A stretch of DNA of 64,000 nucleotides from Actinomycetota bacterium (GCA_019240215.1 JAFAYQ010000036.1:62001-126000), one strand, 5' to 3'; counted from the stretch's first letter, positions 52,068 through 61,520 are shown. Translations and numbers: made by a program. Notes: generated by a model not told the origin, from the letters alone.

Positions 52068-53213
52068 ATGAGCATTGACCTCGGTCTGCCGGAAACGCCG
52101 CCGCGGCCGCTGGCCCAGCGCCGGATCTCCCGGCCGCTGATGGTGGGGTCCGTGCCGGTAGGGGGCGGTGCGCCGGTCTCGGTCCAGTCGATGGCGACCA
52201 CGCTGACCGCCGACGTCAACGCCACCCTGCAGCAGATCGCCGAGCTCACCGCCTCCGGCTGCCAGATCGTCCGGGTGGCGGTACCGTCCCAGGACGATGC
52301 GGACGCGCTGCCCGCGATCGCCAGGAAGTCGCAGATCCCGGTCATCGCCGACATCCACTTCCAGCCCAAGTACGTGTTCGCCGCGATCGACGCGGGCTGC
52401 GCGGCCGTCCGCGTCAACCCCGGCAACATCAAGGCGTTCGACGACAAGGTGGGGGAGATCGCCCGGGCGGCCAAGGACGCCGGCATCCCCATCCGCATCG
52501 GCGTCAACGCCGGCTCGCTGGACAAGCGGCTGCTGGCCAAGTACGGCAAGGCCACCCCGGAGGCGCTGGTCGAGTCGGCCCTGTGGGAGTGCTCGCTGTT
52601 CGAGGAGCACGACTTCCGCGACATCAAGATCTCGGTCAAGCACCACGACCCGGTGGTGATGATCAACGCCTACCGGCTGCTGGCCGAGCAGTGCGACTAC
52701 CCGCTGCACCTCGGGGTGACCGAGGCCGGCCCGACCTTCCAGGGCACGATCAAGTCCTCGGTCGCGTTCGGCGCGCTGCTGGCCGAGGGCATCGGCGACA
52801 CGATCCGGGTCTCGCTGTCGGCCCCGCCGGTCGAAGAGGTCAAGGTCGGCATCTCGATCCTGGAGTCGCTGGGCATGCGCCAGCGCGGCCTCGAGATCGT
52901 GTCCTGCCCGTCCTGCGGGCGGGCCCAGGTCGACGTGTACAAGCTGGCCGACGAGGTGACCGCCGGGCTCGAGGGCCTGGAGGTGCCGCTGCGGGTGGCG
53001 GTCATGGGCTGCGTGGTGAACGGCCCCGGCGAGGCCCGCGAGGCCGACCTGGGCGTCGCCTCCGGTAACGGCAAGGGCCAGATCTTCGTCCGCGGCAAGG
53101 TCATCGCCACCGTCCCCGAGTCCAAGATCGTGGAGACGCTGATCGAGGAGGCCATGCGCATCGCCGAGGAAGACGGCACCGAGGCGGGCAGCCCCGAGGT
53201 CACCGTCGTCTGA
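52068..53213 (+). CDS. ispG: 4-hydroxy-3-methylbut-2-enyl diphosphate synthase
   Basis: This 381-residue [4Fe-4S] enzyme of the MEP pathway has the N-terminal TIM barrel ([35 protein letters not shown]...[29 protein letters not shown]). The cluster domain has [11 protein letters not shown] and [16 protein letters not shown]. The ATG at 52068 follows GGGGAAC; an ATG nine bases earlier is possible. A strong hairpin terminator follows. Confidence 0.95.
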   Translation: MSIDLGLPETPPRPLAQRRISRPLMVGSVPVGGGAPVSVQSMATTLTADVNATLQQIAELTASGCQIVRVAVPSQDDADALPAIARKSQIPVIADIHFQPKYVFAAIDAGCAAVRVNPGNIKAFDDKVGEIARAAKDAGIPIRIGVNAGSLDKRLLAKYGKATPEALVESALWECSLFEEHDFRDIKISVKHHDPVVMINAYRLLAEQCDYPLHLGVTEAGPTFQGTIKSSVAFGALLAEGIGDTIRVSLSAPPVEEVKVGISILESLGMRQRGLEIVSCPSCGRAQVDVYKLADEVTAGLEGLEVPLRVAVMGCVVNGPGEAREADLGVASGNGKGQIFVRGKVIATVPESKIVETLIEEAMRIAEEDGTEAGSPEVTVV

Positions 53214-53256
53214 CCAAGTTCCAAGCCAAAAGCTCCAAGCCAGAAGCTCACAGCGA

Positions 53257-53289
53257 AAGGCGGGGTCACGCTCAGCGTGACCCCGCCTT
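53257..53289. terminator. Bidirectional hairpin terminator between ispG and the DeoR gene
   Basis: A perfect 15-bp stem, AAGGCGGGGTCACGC against GCGTGACCCCGCCTT, with a TCA loop. T-rich sequence follows on the plus strand (CGTTTCTGCTCTTT) and A-containing sequence precedes it, so it can work in both directions for the two convergent genes. Just before it, a 14-base unit (CCAAGCCAAAAGCT) is repeated in tandem. Confidence 0.92.
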
Positions 53290-53314
53290 CGTTTCTGCTC
53301 TTTCAGTAGCGCGA

Positions 53315-54127
53315 TCAGCCGCGGGCGGCGCGGACGGCGGGCATGTCTTCGGCCACGATGATCTCGCTGACCTTCTCCGACGCCGCTTCGCGGACACTGC
53401 CGGGCAGCTCGTCGTCGGTGACCAGCACGTCGACCTCGTCCAGGCTGGCGAACGAGCTCAGGCTGACCAGCCCCCACTTGGTGTGGTCGGCGACCACGAC
53501 GGTGCGGCGGGCCAGCTTGATGAACGTCCGGTTGGTCTCCGACTCGGCCAGGTTCGGCGTGGTCAGCCCGGCGTCGGGGTCGATGCCGTGGCAGCCGAGG
53601 AACAGCGTGTCGAAGTGCAGCGAGCGGACGGTCAGGTCCGCCACCGGACCGACCAGCGCGTCCGACGGCGTGCGGATACCGCCGGTCAGGATGACCGAGG
53701 TGTGCGAGCCGTTGGTCGGCCGGGCGCTGCTGAACAGGTTCATCACCCGTAGCGAGTTCGTCACGATCGTCAATCCGGGTACGTCGAGCAGGCACTGGGC
53801 CAGCGCGAACGTGGTGGTGCCGGCCGAGAGGGCGATCGCGGTACCCGGCTTGACCAGGCTGGCCGCGGCGCGGCCGATCGCCGCCTTCTCCGGCTGTTCG
53901 AGCACGAGCTTGGCTTCGAAGCCGGGCTCGTGGCTGCTGGTGGGAGTCCCCGGCAGAACCGCGCCGCCGTGGACTTTTTCAATCAGGCCATCTCTGGCCA
54001 GAGCCTCCAGGTCGCGGCGGACGGTCATGTCCGAGACGCCAAGTTGCTGGGTGAGATCGCTGACTCGAGCGCTGCCGTCGCTGCGGACAGCCTGGAGGAT
54101 CAGCGACTGCCGATGCCGGGCAAGCAT
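53315..54127 (-). CDS. DeoR-family sugar metabolism repressor
   Basis: This 270-residue protein has an N-terminal DeoR HTH (ARHRQSLILQAVRSDGSARVSDLTQQLGVSDMTVRRDLEALARDGLIEKVHGGAVL). The C-terminal DeoR sensor domain (ALSAGTTTFALAQCLLDVPGLTIVTNSLRVMNLF...LGCHGIDPDAGLTTPNLAESETNRTFIKLARRTVVVADHTKWG) binds phosphorylated sugars. GAGGAGG lies six bases before the ATG. It diverges from the sugar ABC operon starting at 55235 and is a likely regulator of it. Confidence 0.9.
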   Translation of the reverse strand: MLARHRQSLILQAVRSDGSARVSDLTQQLGVSDMTVRRDLEALARDGLIEKVHGGAVLPGTPTSSHEPGFEAKLVLEQPEKAAIGRAAASLVKPGTAIALSAGTTTFALAQCLLDVPGLTIVTNSLRVMNLFSSARPTNGSHTSVILTGGIRTPSDALVGPVADLTVRSLHFDTLFLGCHGIDPDAGLTTPNLAESETNRTFIKLARRTVVVADHTKWGLVSLSSFASLDEVDVLVTDDELPGSVREAASEKVSEIIVAEDMPAVRAARG

Positions 54128-55234
54128 CCGTAGCCTCCTCTTTCGTGCGGTGACGCCCCCGGGGCTGGTGCTCCGGCGACGTTGTTTCCGCCATCCGTCT
54201 TCACTGAGACGTTCACTTTCGCTGTTCGGTTCCGATTATGGCTGTCGGATACGAAGCGTGACGTCGTGACCAGCTTTGCGCGAACGTGAACCAGTCTCAC
54301 CGAGCTCATTCTGAGTTGCTGAGGACGATCATGTCCTATTTTGATGAAAACGGTGGGCCATAGCTGATGGTTCATGTCGCAGTACGGTCAAGCTGTTGTC
54401 CCCACCCCCCGCCGACCTGCGATTACTGTGCGAAGTTAAACGAATCTCTTCTGAACACAGTGCGAATCTACTCAATCTCTATATTTCTAACCTATGTGCA
54501 TGCTGAACGCATCCTCACAACACGCTGGACGCCTGAACGCAGCCTGCAGATAACCACCGGGTTCGCTCTCGGTGGATCACACCGCTCCGCTCGCATTGGT
54601 ACACCGCCGTACGTTTGGTTGCGCGCGTTCCGGTGCGATGCCCCGCGCCTGCTGGCGGACTGGTGCGGGATACCGGATGCGCCATTCGCGCACTCACCCT
54701 CCGCGGCCCGCGCGGCCCGCGCCCAGCGGCGCCCAGCGCCACCTCGCCGTCACTCTTCGTCGCGTTCAGCCTGCTCCGGTGACGTGGCGATTGTGTTTCA
54801 CGTTCGTTGCCCAACAGTTACTTGTTAGCGCTAACATCCTCATAATGTTTGACTCTGTTAGAAGCGAGGCACGTGAGACAGGGGTGGCGCTGTGGTTACA
54901 TCGTGCCCCCCGAGAATCATGAGCAGGTTGTGCCCGCCTCCCGAGCGGCTCAACCCTCCGGCCAAGCACCGCCCTGACCTGCGTCGGGACCGCTTTCGGC
55001 AGCAGTCGAATCGAGGCCGTTCGGTGCTTGCGTGGTGCCTTGACATGCAATCATGAGCGGCTTTAGCGTCTACGACGTTCCGTCGGGCTTTGGGCCTATG
55101 CCGGAACCGGTCGTGAATCTGCGCTATCCAGCCGCCAAATCCATGCCAAGCCGCCGAAATGCACCGGTGCTCTTTACCCAGCGGGTCCGGTTCGGGACAG
55201 CGAGTGTCCCGCAACAATTTCAACGGAGGTCCAG
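54128..55234. promoter_or_regulatory. 1.1-kb control region between deoR and the second sugar ABC operon
   Basis: The reading frames here have poor codon bias, so I call no gene. The region is A/T-richer than the window, especially 54330-54560. It holds an inverted repeat AGGAC-N6-GTCCT (54322-54337) upstream of deoR. At 54823-54836 is the perfect 14-mer TGTTAGCGCTAACA, followed by a CATAAT -10-like hexamer (54841-54846). A transcript from there would have a leader of about 380 bases before the SBP gene, large enough to hold a regulatory RNA, though I cannot identify one. Confidence 0.6.
54823..54836. promoter_or_regulatory. Perfect LacI/GalR-type operator in the second ABC promoter
   Basis: TGTTAGCGCTAACA is its own reverse complement and has the central CG and half-site pattern of LacI-family operators. 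It occupies the spacer just before CATAAT, so bound protein would block the promoter. The adjacent regulator is DeoR-type, so the cognate LacI-family protein may be encoded elsewhere. Confidence 0.7.
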
Positions 55235-56398
55235 ATGAAAGACAAAGTCGACCCGGTAGTCGACGAGGCCATTGAGCGCCTCAATATGCAGGACGGGCCC
55301 GCTCGCCGCAAGCTGCTCAAGGGGGCTGGCCTGTTCAGCGCGACCGCGGCCGCGTCGGCGCTGATTTCGGCCTGCACGTCGTCCACCAACAGCAAGGCGG
55401 GCGCGACCAAGGCCGTCGCCGGCAATTTCCCGTCCACGCCGAAGTGGCAGTTCTGGTTCGTCAATCACGTGACCACGAACCAGTTCTTCACGCCGACTCA
55501 GTACGGCATGGCCGACGCCGCCGCGCTGCTGAATCTGCCCACCCCGAAGTGGGGCGGTTCGGAGACCTCCACCGTTTCGCAGATGACCACGTACATAAGC
55601 ACCGCGGTCTCCGCGAAAGCGGACGGAATTGCCGTCGCCGTCATTGACCCGAACGCGTTCAAGCAGCCGATCGCGAGCGCCATGAGCGCCGGTATTCCGG
55701 TGCTTTCGTACAATGCCGACGGTTCGTTCTCGAACGGCAAGGCGGAGATCGGCTCGAACCGGCTGGCCTACGTGGGGCAGGCGCTGTACATCTCCGGCCA
55801 GCAGCTCGGGGCCAAGATCCTCTCCCTGCTGCCGGGCGGCGGCGACATCGCCATCTTCATCGCCACCCCGGGCTCCGGCAACATCCAGCCCCGTTACGAC
55901 GGCGCGGCCGCGACGCTGGCCGGCAAGGGCTTCACCATTCACGAGGTCGCCACCGGCGCCACCACCGGGGCTGAGCAGCCCGCGATCAAGGCGTACCTGC
56001 TGGGTCACAAGAACCTCAAGGGTGCGTTCGCGGTGGACGGCGGTTCGACCGAGTTCCTCGGCACCCAGCTGAAGGCGGCCGGCCTGACCATCCCCAACGG
56101 CGGGTTCGACACCACCGGTTCCTCGCTGCCGAACATCAAGGCCGGCCTGACCGACTTCGTCATCTACCAGGACCCGTACCTGCAGGGCTTCCTGCCGGTC
56201 GTGTACATGTACCTGTACAACCTGTCCGGCGGCACGATCGTCCCGTCCGACACCGACACCGGCCTGTCGTTCATCGACAAGACCAGCCTCGGCAACTACC
56301 AGGTGTCCAGCCGGTTCCAGGGCCAGACCACGGCGCAGAAGTACATCAAGCGCCCGACCGGCGCCATCAACAACGCGCAGGCCACCACCAGCACCTGA
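55235..56398 (+). CDS. Sugar ABC transporter substrate-binding lipoprotein with Tat-type signal
   Basis: This 387-residue protein has an unusually long N-terminus (MKDKVDPVVDEAIERLNMQDG) that precedes ARRKLLKGAGLFSATAAASALISAC: a twin-arginine RRxxLK motif plus lipobox (Cys about 47). This suggests export folded by Tat and lipid anchoring. The mature part is a type 1 periplasmic-binding fold (NQFFTPTQYGMADAAALLNLPTPKW...ADGIAVAVIDPNAFKQPIASAMSAGIPVLSYNAD). ACGGAGG lies five bases before the ATG. First gene of the SBP-permease-ATPase operon. Confidence 0.9.
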   Translation: MKDKVDPVVDEAIERLNMQDGPARRKLLKGAGLFSATAAASALISACTSSTNSKAGATKAVAGNFPSTPKWQFWFVNHVTTNQFFTPTQYGMADAAALLNLPTPKWGGSETSTVSQMTTYISTAVSAKADGIAVAVIDPNAFKQPIASAMSAGIPVLSYNADGSFSNGKAEIGSNRLAYVGQALYISGQQLGAKILSLLPGGGDIAIFIATPGSGNIQPRYDGAAATLAGKGFTIHEVATGATTGAEQPAIKAYLLGHKNLKGAFAVDGGSTEFLGTQLKAAGLTIPNGGFDTTGSSLPNIKAGLTDFVIYQDPYLQGFLPVVYMYLYNLSGGTIVPSDTDTGLSFIDKTSLGNYQVSSRFQGQTTAQKYIKRPTGAINNAQATTST

Positions 56399-56420
56399 TC
56401 CACCACGCCGACGGCAGCTG

Positions 56421-56451
56421 GGCCCCTTCCCGCTTCTCGCGGGCAGGGGCC
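56421..56451 (+). terminator. Intra-operon hairpin after the binding-protein gene
   Basis: A 13-bp stem with one mismatch, GGCCCCTTCCCGC against GCGGGCAGGGGCC, with a 5-base loop, lies 22 bases after the SBP stop. A 170-base gap then precedes the permease. Position suggests partial termination or 3'-end protection that gives more SBP than permease, as in many binding-protein operons. Confidence 0.65.
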
Positions 56452-56568
56452 TGCCTGCCGCTCCGGCTCGCCGCGTAGCGGGTGTAAGACTGTTGATATG
56501 GCTTGGCCGTACCGTCCCGGGCCCCATCCGCGCTGACCGGGACCGCGTAGCACAGACGGACAGAACGG

Positions 56569-57621
56569 ATGAGCAAAGTGAGCGAAGCCGTAGAGAACCG
56601 GACGGACAGTCCGAGTCAGCCACCGGGCGCCACGCCCCCGCGCAGTAACCCCCTCAGAGCCGCGGGCCTGGCCTTCCTGCGCCAGCGCGAGGCGACCGTG
56701 CTCGTCGTCGCGATCGCGCTGATCATCTACTTCGCGGTGTCCTCCTCGAACTTCTACGGTTCGGCCAACCTGACGACCTGGCTGTCGCAGGACTCCGCCT
56801 ACATCATGATCATCGCGGTCGGCGAGGTGCTGCTGCTGATCTGCGGCGAGATCGACCTGTCGGTCGGCTTCATCTTCACGTTCTCGCCGTTCCTGATGCA
56901 TTACCTGATCGACTTCTACGGCTTCCCGGCCATTTTGGCCATCATCATCAGCCTGATCATGGGCCTCGCCGTCGGCTGGGTGAACGCCTTCCTCACCGTC
57001 TCGGTCGGGCTGCCGTCGTTCATCACCACCCTGGGCACCGGATTCGTCCTGCTCGGCCTGGTCAACACCACCTCGCACGCCGAGGCGGTGCCGATCCCGG
57101 CGTCGGTGACCGGCATCGGGCACTGGATCGGCTCCGGCACCTGGTCCGAGTTCATCTGGGCGGTGATCCTCGTCATCCTCGGCCACATCCTGCTGACCCG
57201 GACCAAGTGGGGCCTGCACACGATCTCGGCCGGCGGCAACCTGCTCGGTGCCCAGGAAGCGGGCATCAAGGTCAACCGCATCAAGTACGGCAACTTCATG
57301 CTCACCGGCCTGCTCGGTGCGTTCGTCGGCCTCCAGGTGGCGTTCCAGACCAACACCATCGACCCCACGGCCGGCGGCTACCAGCCGATGTTCTACGCGG
57401 TCACCGCCGCCGTCATCGGCGGCACCGCCATGCTCGGCGGGGTCGGCACGATCCTCGGCGCCGCCCTCGGCGCGATCGTGCTGGGCACGCTGACCGACGG
57501 GTTCAGCATCCTCGGCGTCAGCGCCAACCCGCTGGACATCATCTTCGGCGGCGCCATCCTGGTCGCCATGATCGCCAACGTGCAGCTGGCACGGCTACGG
57601 GAAGCAGGACGAAGCGTATGA
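56569..57621 (+). CDS. Sugar ABC transporter permease (second system)
   Basis: This 350-residue protein has about 9-10 spans after a hydrophilic N-terminus of ~40 residues. Family marks are IIAVGEVLLLICGEIDLSVGFIFTFSPF, MGLAVGWVNAFLTVSVGLPSFITTLGTGFVLLGL and TISAGGNLLGAQEAGIKVNRIKYGNFM, the coupling loop, then GGTAMLGGVGTILGAALGAIVLG. Overlaps the ATPase by four bases. Homologous to the permease at 43609. Confidence 0.92.
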   Translation: MSKVSEAVENRTDSPSQPPGATPPRSNPLRAAGLAFLRQREATVLVVAIALIIYFAVSSSNFYGSANLTTWLSQDSAYIMIIAVGEVLLLICGEIDLSVGFIFTFSPFLMHYLIDFYGFPAILAIIISLIMGLAVGWVNAFLTVSVGLPSFITTLGTGFVLLGLVNTTSHAEAVPIPASVTGIGHWIGSGTWSEFIWAVILVILGHILLTRTKWGLHTISAGGNLLGAQEAGIKVNRIKYGNFMLTGLLGAFVGLQVAFQTNTIDPTAGGYQPMFYAVTAAVIGGTAMLGGVGTILGAALGAIVLGTLTDGFSILGVSANPLDIIFGGAILVAMIANVQLARLREAGRSV

Positions 57622-58454
57622 CCACCACCTCATCGGACGCGGCGGCGGCCGCCTCGGCCGCCAGCGGCGACATCCTGCGGGCCGAGCACATCTCCAAGAA
57701 GTACGGCGCGGTGACCGCTCTGACCGACGTCAACCTGCACCTGGGCCGGGGTGAGGTCCTCGGCCTGCTCGGCGACAACGGCGCGGGCAAGTCCACGCTG
57801 CTGAAGATCCTCTGCGGCTTCCAGCCCCCGACCACCGGCAAGCTCTTCCTGGAGGGCCAGGAGGTCGAGTTCAAGGGCGTCGACGACGCCCGCGCGCGCG
57901 GCATCGACGCCGTCTACCAGGACCTCGCCCTGGTCAACCAGCTCACCGTCTACCACAACATGTTCCTGAACCGGGAACGGACCAACGGCGTCCTGCTCAA
58001 CAACCGGGTGATGAAGCGGCTGGCCCGCGAGCACCTGGACGAGATGGGCATCCGCATCCCGTCGGTCAACGTCGAGGTGGCCAAGCTGTCCGGTGGCCAG
58101 CGCCAGGCCATCGCGGTGGCCCGCTCGGTCTTCTCCAACCCCAAGATCCTGCTGCTGGACGAGCCGCTGGCGGCGATGGGGGTCAAGGAGGGCGCGATCA
58201 TCCTCGACCTGGTCCGCCAGCTCAAGGAGCAGGGCCAGGTCTCGATCATCATCATCGCCCACAACTACGGCCAGGTGCTCGAGGTGTGCGACCGGGTCAA
58301 CCTGGTCCAGCACGGTGAGATCACCTTCGACAAGCGCAGCGCCGACACCTCGGTGACCGAGCTGACCGACATCGTGGTGGCCGAGTACCGCAAGGCGCTG
58401 GAGGAACGCCACCGCCTGGACCAGCAGCCGCCGTCGACCACGAACGGCCGCTGA
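57618..58454 (+). CDS. Sugar ABC transporter, single-domain ATPase (second system)
   Basis: This 278-residue protein has Walker A GDNGAGKSTLL, Q-loop VYQDLAL, signature LSGGQRQAIAVARSV, Walker B ILLLDEPLAAMG and H-loop IIIAHNYGQ. Like its homologue at 42743 it has one ABC domain. In Walker B the usual EPTAAL is EPLAAM. A strong terminator follows at 58481. Confidence 0.92.
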   Translation: MTTTSSDAAAAASAASGDILRAEHISKKYGAVTALTDVNLHLGRGEVLGLLGDNGAGKSTLLKILCGFQPPTTGKLFLEGQEVEFKGVDDARARGIDAVYQDLALVNQLTVYHNMFLNRERTNGVLLNNRVMKRLAREHLDEMGIRIPSVNVEVAKLSGGQRQAIAVARSVFSNPKILLLDEPLAAMGVKEGAIILDLVRQLKEQGQVSIIIIAHNYGQVLEVCDRVNLVQHGEITFDKRSADTSVTELTDIVVAEYRKALEERHRLDQQPPSTTNGR

Positions 58455-58480
58455 CTCCGCCCGCTCCGCCCGCACGACGT

Positions 58481-58514
58481 GAGGCCCGGGTCACCGTCTG
58501 GTGGCCCGGGCCTC
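58481..58514 (+). terminator. Hairpin terminator after the second sugar ABC operon
   Basis: GAGGCCCGGG pairs with CCCGGGCCTC, extended through a T-G pair and CACC/GGTG to a GTCT loop: a 15-bp stem followed by ATTG. It is 26 bases after the ATPase stop. Confidence 0.88.
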
Positions 58515-58546
58515 ATTGCGTCCGCGGTTCGGGTTAGATGGCATCC

Positions 58547-60154
58547 ATGCCTCGGATCCTGCTCCGCCGCTTCCTGCCCCTGATCCTCGCGCTGGTCGCC
58601 GCGGCCGCGCTGGCCGCCTGCACCTCCAGCAAGGCGACCTCGACGCCGGCCAGTACCAGCAGTGGGTCCAGTAGCGGGGCCGGTAGCGGGGCCAGCGGCG
58701 GTGGCTCCAGCGGGGCCGGGGTCGGCTCGGTCAGCTGGCGGGGCTGCAACGTCAGCGGCGTGGTCGGGACCAGCATGAAGTGCGCCAACCTGTCCGTGCC
58801 GCTCAACTACAGCGACCCCAGCGGCCGCAAGATCACCCTCGCGCTGGCCGAGGTGCCGGCCAGCGTCCCGGCCAGCCAGCAGCTGGGCGACCTGCTGGTC
58901 AACCCGGGTGGCCCCGGGGCCAGCGGCCTGTCGCTGGCCGCGGAGGCCGCCCAGCTGCTGAACGCCAAGGTGGCCCGCCGCTACAACATCATCGGCTTCG
59001 ACCCCCGCGGCGTCGGCTCCTCGGTGCCCGCCCTGCACTGCGACACCAGCTTCTTCTCCGGCGTCCGGCCCAACTACATCCCGGCCAACGCCGCCGCCGA
59101 GCAGGTACTGGAGAACCGGGCCAAGACCTACGCCCAGGACTGCGAGAAGCAGTTCGGCTGGTTTCTGCCCTACCTGACCACCAAGGACACCGCCCGCGAC
59201 ATGGACTCGATCCGGACCGCGCTCGGCCAGTCCAAGATCAGCTACTACGCCTTCTCCTACGGCACCTACATCGGCCAGGTCTACGCCACGATGTTCCCCA
59301 CCCACGTCAAGCGGATGGTGCTGGACAGCACGGTCGACCCGTCCGGCATCTGGTACACCGACAACATCGAGCAGGACTACGCCTTCCAGGGCCGCCAGGA
59401 GGCGTTCTTCGCCTGGATGGCCAAGTACGACAGCAGCTACGGCCTCGGCACCACCGCCGCCCAGGTGCAGACGGCCTACTACGACGCCCGCAACAAGCTG
59501 CTGGCCCACCCGATCGACGGGTCCAACGGCCAGCCGCTGATCGGCGCCGACGAGCTGGACGACACCTTCCTGCAGGGTGGCTACGACGACGAGCTGTGGC
59601 CGGGGCTGGCCCAGGCGCTGTCGGCCTACCTGCGGCAGGGCTCGACCAGCGCCCTGGTCAGCCAGTACCAGCAGAACGGGGCCCAGAACGAGAACGAGTT
59701 CGCCATCTACAACGCCGTGCAGTGTTCCGACGTCAACTGGCCCCGGAGCTGGGCCAAGTGGGACAGCGACACCCGCAAGGTGTACGCCACCGCGCCGTTC
59801 CAGGCCTGGGACAACGCCTGGTACAACGCCGCCTGCGTGTACTGGCCGGTGAAGGGCCCGGCCACCCCGATGAAGATCGGCGCCCCGGGGCTGCCCGGCA
59901 TCCTGATGCTGCAGGGCACGCTCGACCCGGCCACCCCCTACGCCGGCGCCCAGGTCGCCCACTCCGACCTGCCGACGGCCAGGATGGTGGTCGTCGAGGG
60001 CGGCGGCAACCACGGCCAGTCGCTGGAGATCCCGCCCGACAACTGCGTGCAGAACTACCTGAACAACTACCTCGCCAGCGGCGCCCTGCCGTCGGGGACC
60101 GGGCCGGTCGACGCCACCTGCGCGCCCGTCGCCGCGCCCAACCCGGCCAGCTGA
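58547..60154 (+). CDS. Secreted tripeptidyl-aminopeptidase-like alpha/beta hydrolase (S33) lipoprotein
   Basis: This ~535-residue protein has a signal peptide ending in LAAC (lipobox) and then a Ser/Gly linker. The alpha/beta-hydrolase core has the oxyanion-hole NPGGPGASGLS, the nucleophile elbow FSYGTYIGQ, an Asp in GTLDPATPY and a His in GGGNHGQSLE, with a C-terminal TAP-like domain. Family members cleave N-terminal tri- or dipeptides outside the cell. The ATG at 58547 is preferred to 58538 because a TAGAT-containing hexamer lies six to seven bases upstream. It has no operon partner. Confidence 0.9.
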   Translation: MPRILLRRFLPLILALVAAAALAACTSSKATSTPASTSSGSSSGAGSGASGGGSSGAGVGSVSWRGCNVSGVVGTSMKCANLSVPLNYSDPSGRKITLALAEVPASVPASQQLGDLLVNPGGPGASGLSLAAEAAQLLNAKVARRYNIIGFDPRGVGSSVPALHCDTSFFSGVRPNYIPANAAAEQVLENRAKTYAQDCEKQFGWFLPYLTTKDTARDMDSIRTALGQSKISYYAFSYGTYIGQVYATMFPTHVKRMVLDSTVDPSGIWYTDNIEQDYAFQGRQEAFFAWMAKYDSSYGLGTTAAQVQTAYYDARNKLLAHPIDGSNGQPLIGADELDDTFLQGGYDDELWPGLAQALSAYLRQGSTSALVSQYQQNGAQNENEFAIYNAVQCSDVNWPRSWAKWDSDTRKVYATAPFQAWDNAWYNAACVYWPVKGPATPMKIGAPGLPGILMLQGTLDPATPYAGAQVAHSDLPTARMVVVEGGGNHGQSLEIPPDNCVQNYLNNYLASGALPSGTGPVDATCAPVAAPNPAS

Positions 60155-60205
60155 GGCCGCCCGACCCAGCCGACCGGGGCCGGCTGACTCCGCTACGCTG
60201 GTGTC

Positions 60206-61063
60206 GTGCTCCGCGTGAAACCGGCGCGGCCCGGGCCGCTGCGCATACTCGACGATCGCGATCGCGATGAGGTGCTCAGGATCTGTGACGCCGAGCCGGT
60301 CACGAACGTGTTCGTCGGCGCCCGGGTGCACGCGGTCGGCCTCAACCCGGCCCGGCTGGGCGCCCAGATCTGGGGCCACTACACCGGCGGGCGGCTGACC
60401 TCGCTCTGCTACGCGGGCGCCAACCTGGTCCCGGTGGCCGCCACCCCGGCCGCGGTGGCCGCGTTCGCCGAGCGCGCCCGCGCCCAGGGCCGCCGTTGCT
60501 CCTCGCTGGTCGGCTCCGAGCCCGCCGTCGCCGAGCTGTGGCGACGCCTGGAGCCGCACTGGGGCCCGCCCCGCGAGGTCCGTGCGGTCCAGCCGGTGCT
60601 GGCCATCTCCGGCCCGGCCGCCGTGCCCGCCGATCACCTGGTCCGCCGGGTCCGCCCCGACGAGCTCAACATCCTGATGCCGGCCTGCGTCGCCATGTTC
60701 ACCGAGGAGGTCGGCGTCTCCCCGATCGGCGGCGACGGCGGCGCCACCTACCGCGCCCGGGTGTCGGAACTGATCCGGGCCGGCCGCGCGTTCGCCCGCA
60801 TCGAAGACGGCCAGGTCATCTTCAAGGCCGAGGTCGGCTCGGTCACCCCGCACGCCTGCCAGGTCCAGGGCGTCTGGGTCAACCCGTCCCGCCGCGGCGA
60901 AGGCCTGGCCGCCGCGGGCATGGCCACCGTGGTCGCCGAGGCCCAGCGCACCATCGCCCCGGTCGTGTCGCTGTACGTCAACGACTTCAACACCCCCGCC
61001 CGGGCCGCCTACCGCACCGCCGGCTTCACCCAGGTCGACACCTTCATGTCGGTCCTCTTCTAA
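60206..61063 (+). CDS. DUF4081/GNAT-family acetyltransferase
   Basis: This 285-residue protein has an N-terminal DUF4081 domain (about 1-130, DRDEVLRICDAEPVTNVFVGARVHAVGLNPARLGAQIWGHY by pattern). A GNAT domain with FTEEVGVSPIGGDGGATYRARVSELI and the acetyl-CoA motif WVNPSRRGEGLAAAGMATVV follows, ending LYVNDFNTPARAAYRTAGFTQVDTF. Proteins of this type usually follow ispG directly in actinobacteria; here 7 kb intervene. TACGCT lies exactly six bases before the GTG start, so it is probably leaderless. Confidence 0.88.
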   Translation: MLRVKPARPGPLRILDDRDRDEVLRICDAEPVTNVFVGARVHAVGLNPARLGAQIWGHYTGGRLTSLCYAGANLVPVAATPAAVAAFAERARAQGRRCSSLVGSEPAVAELWRRLEPHWGPPREVRAVQPVLAISGPAAVPADHLVRRVRPDELNILMPACVAMFTEEVGVSPIGGDGGATYRARVSELIRAGRAFARIEDGQVIFKAEVGSVTPHACQVQGVWVNPSRRGEGLAAAGMATVVAEAQRTIAPVVSLYVNDFNTPARAAYRTAGFTQVDTFMSVLF

Positions 61064-61144
61064 CCCGGCCCGCCAGCGGCGAACCTGCCCCGAACCCCAC
61101 CGGCCCCACTGCACCGCTCGCCCCACCCGGCTGCGCCTGCGCTC

Positions 61145-61213
61145 TTTATCTCCCGTGACCGGACAGCCCCCCGCCGTACTCCGGTCCCCGCTCCGGTCCC
61201 GGTCCTGCTCACC
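61145..61213 (+). repeat. 69-bp intergenic repeat, copy 2
   Basis: Starts TTTATCTCCCGTGACCGG and ends GCTCACC, 82 bases after the GNAT stop. It differs from the copy at 25504-25572 at six positions only and has no length change. Again it lies 3' of a plus-strand gene and faces a convergent gene. The block CCGCCGTACTCCGGTCCCC is conserved. Confidence 0.85.
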
Positions 61214-61473
61214 CCGGCCCGCCGTCGCCCCGGTCCGCCGGTAGGCCCCGCCGCCAGCGCTCACCCGGGCTGCCGGGCCCGGCTCTGGCCTCCGCTGGCA
61301 CCGCGACACGGTGTAGGTTGCGGTCCTGAATCGGCGTCCTTCGGCCGTGGCCGCATCCTGCGTCACACCTGCCGTTGGTCCCAGGTGCCTCGCGGCTTGG
61401 TGCGCGACGCGCGCCCGTCCAGCCCCCGAGTCACATGCACCACCGGAGCCTCAGCACCAGGGGTGGCCTCCCG

Positions 61474-61520
61474 GTTTGGGAAGACTTTTGGGCAGCATTT
61501 GTTAAAAGGTCTTCCCCAAT
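61474..61520. repeat. 47-nt palindromic repeat, copy 2
   Basis: The left arm is GTTTGGGAAGACTTTTG, the loop GGCAGCATTTGTT and the right arm AAAAGGTCTTCCCCAAT. The inner GGGAAGACTTTT/AAAAGGTCTTCCC stem pairs with one G-U. Arms and loop length (13) match the copy at 30494-30540, and the loop keeps GGCAGCATnTGT. The rest of the 591-bp gap (61064-61654) holds only this and the 69-bp repeat; I see no gene. Confidence 0.85.

Noticed and set aside
54367-54828. Open reading frame of 153 codons in the deoR-SBP gap
   Set aside because: Its composition is Cys/Arg/Ser-rich without folded-protein pattern, it lacks a ribosome-binding site, and a perfect operator and promoter overlap its end.
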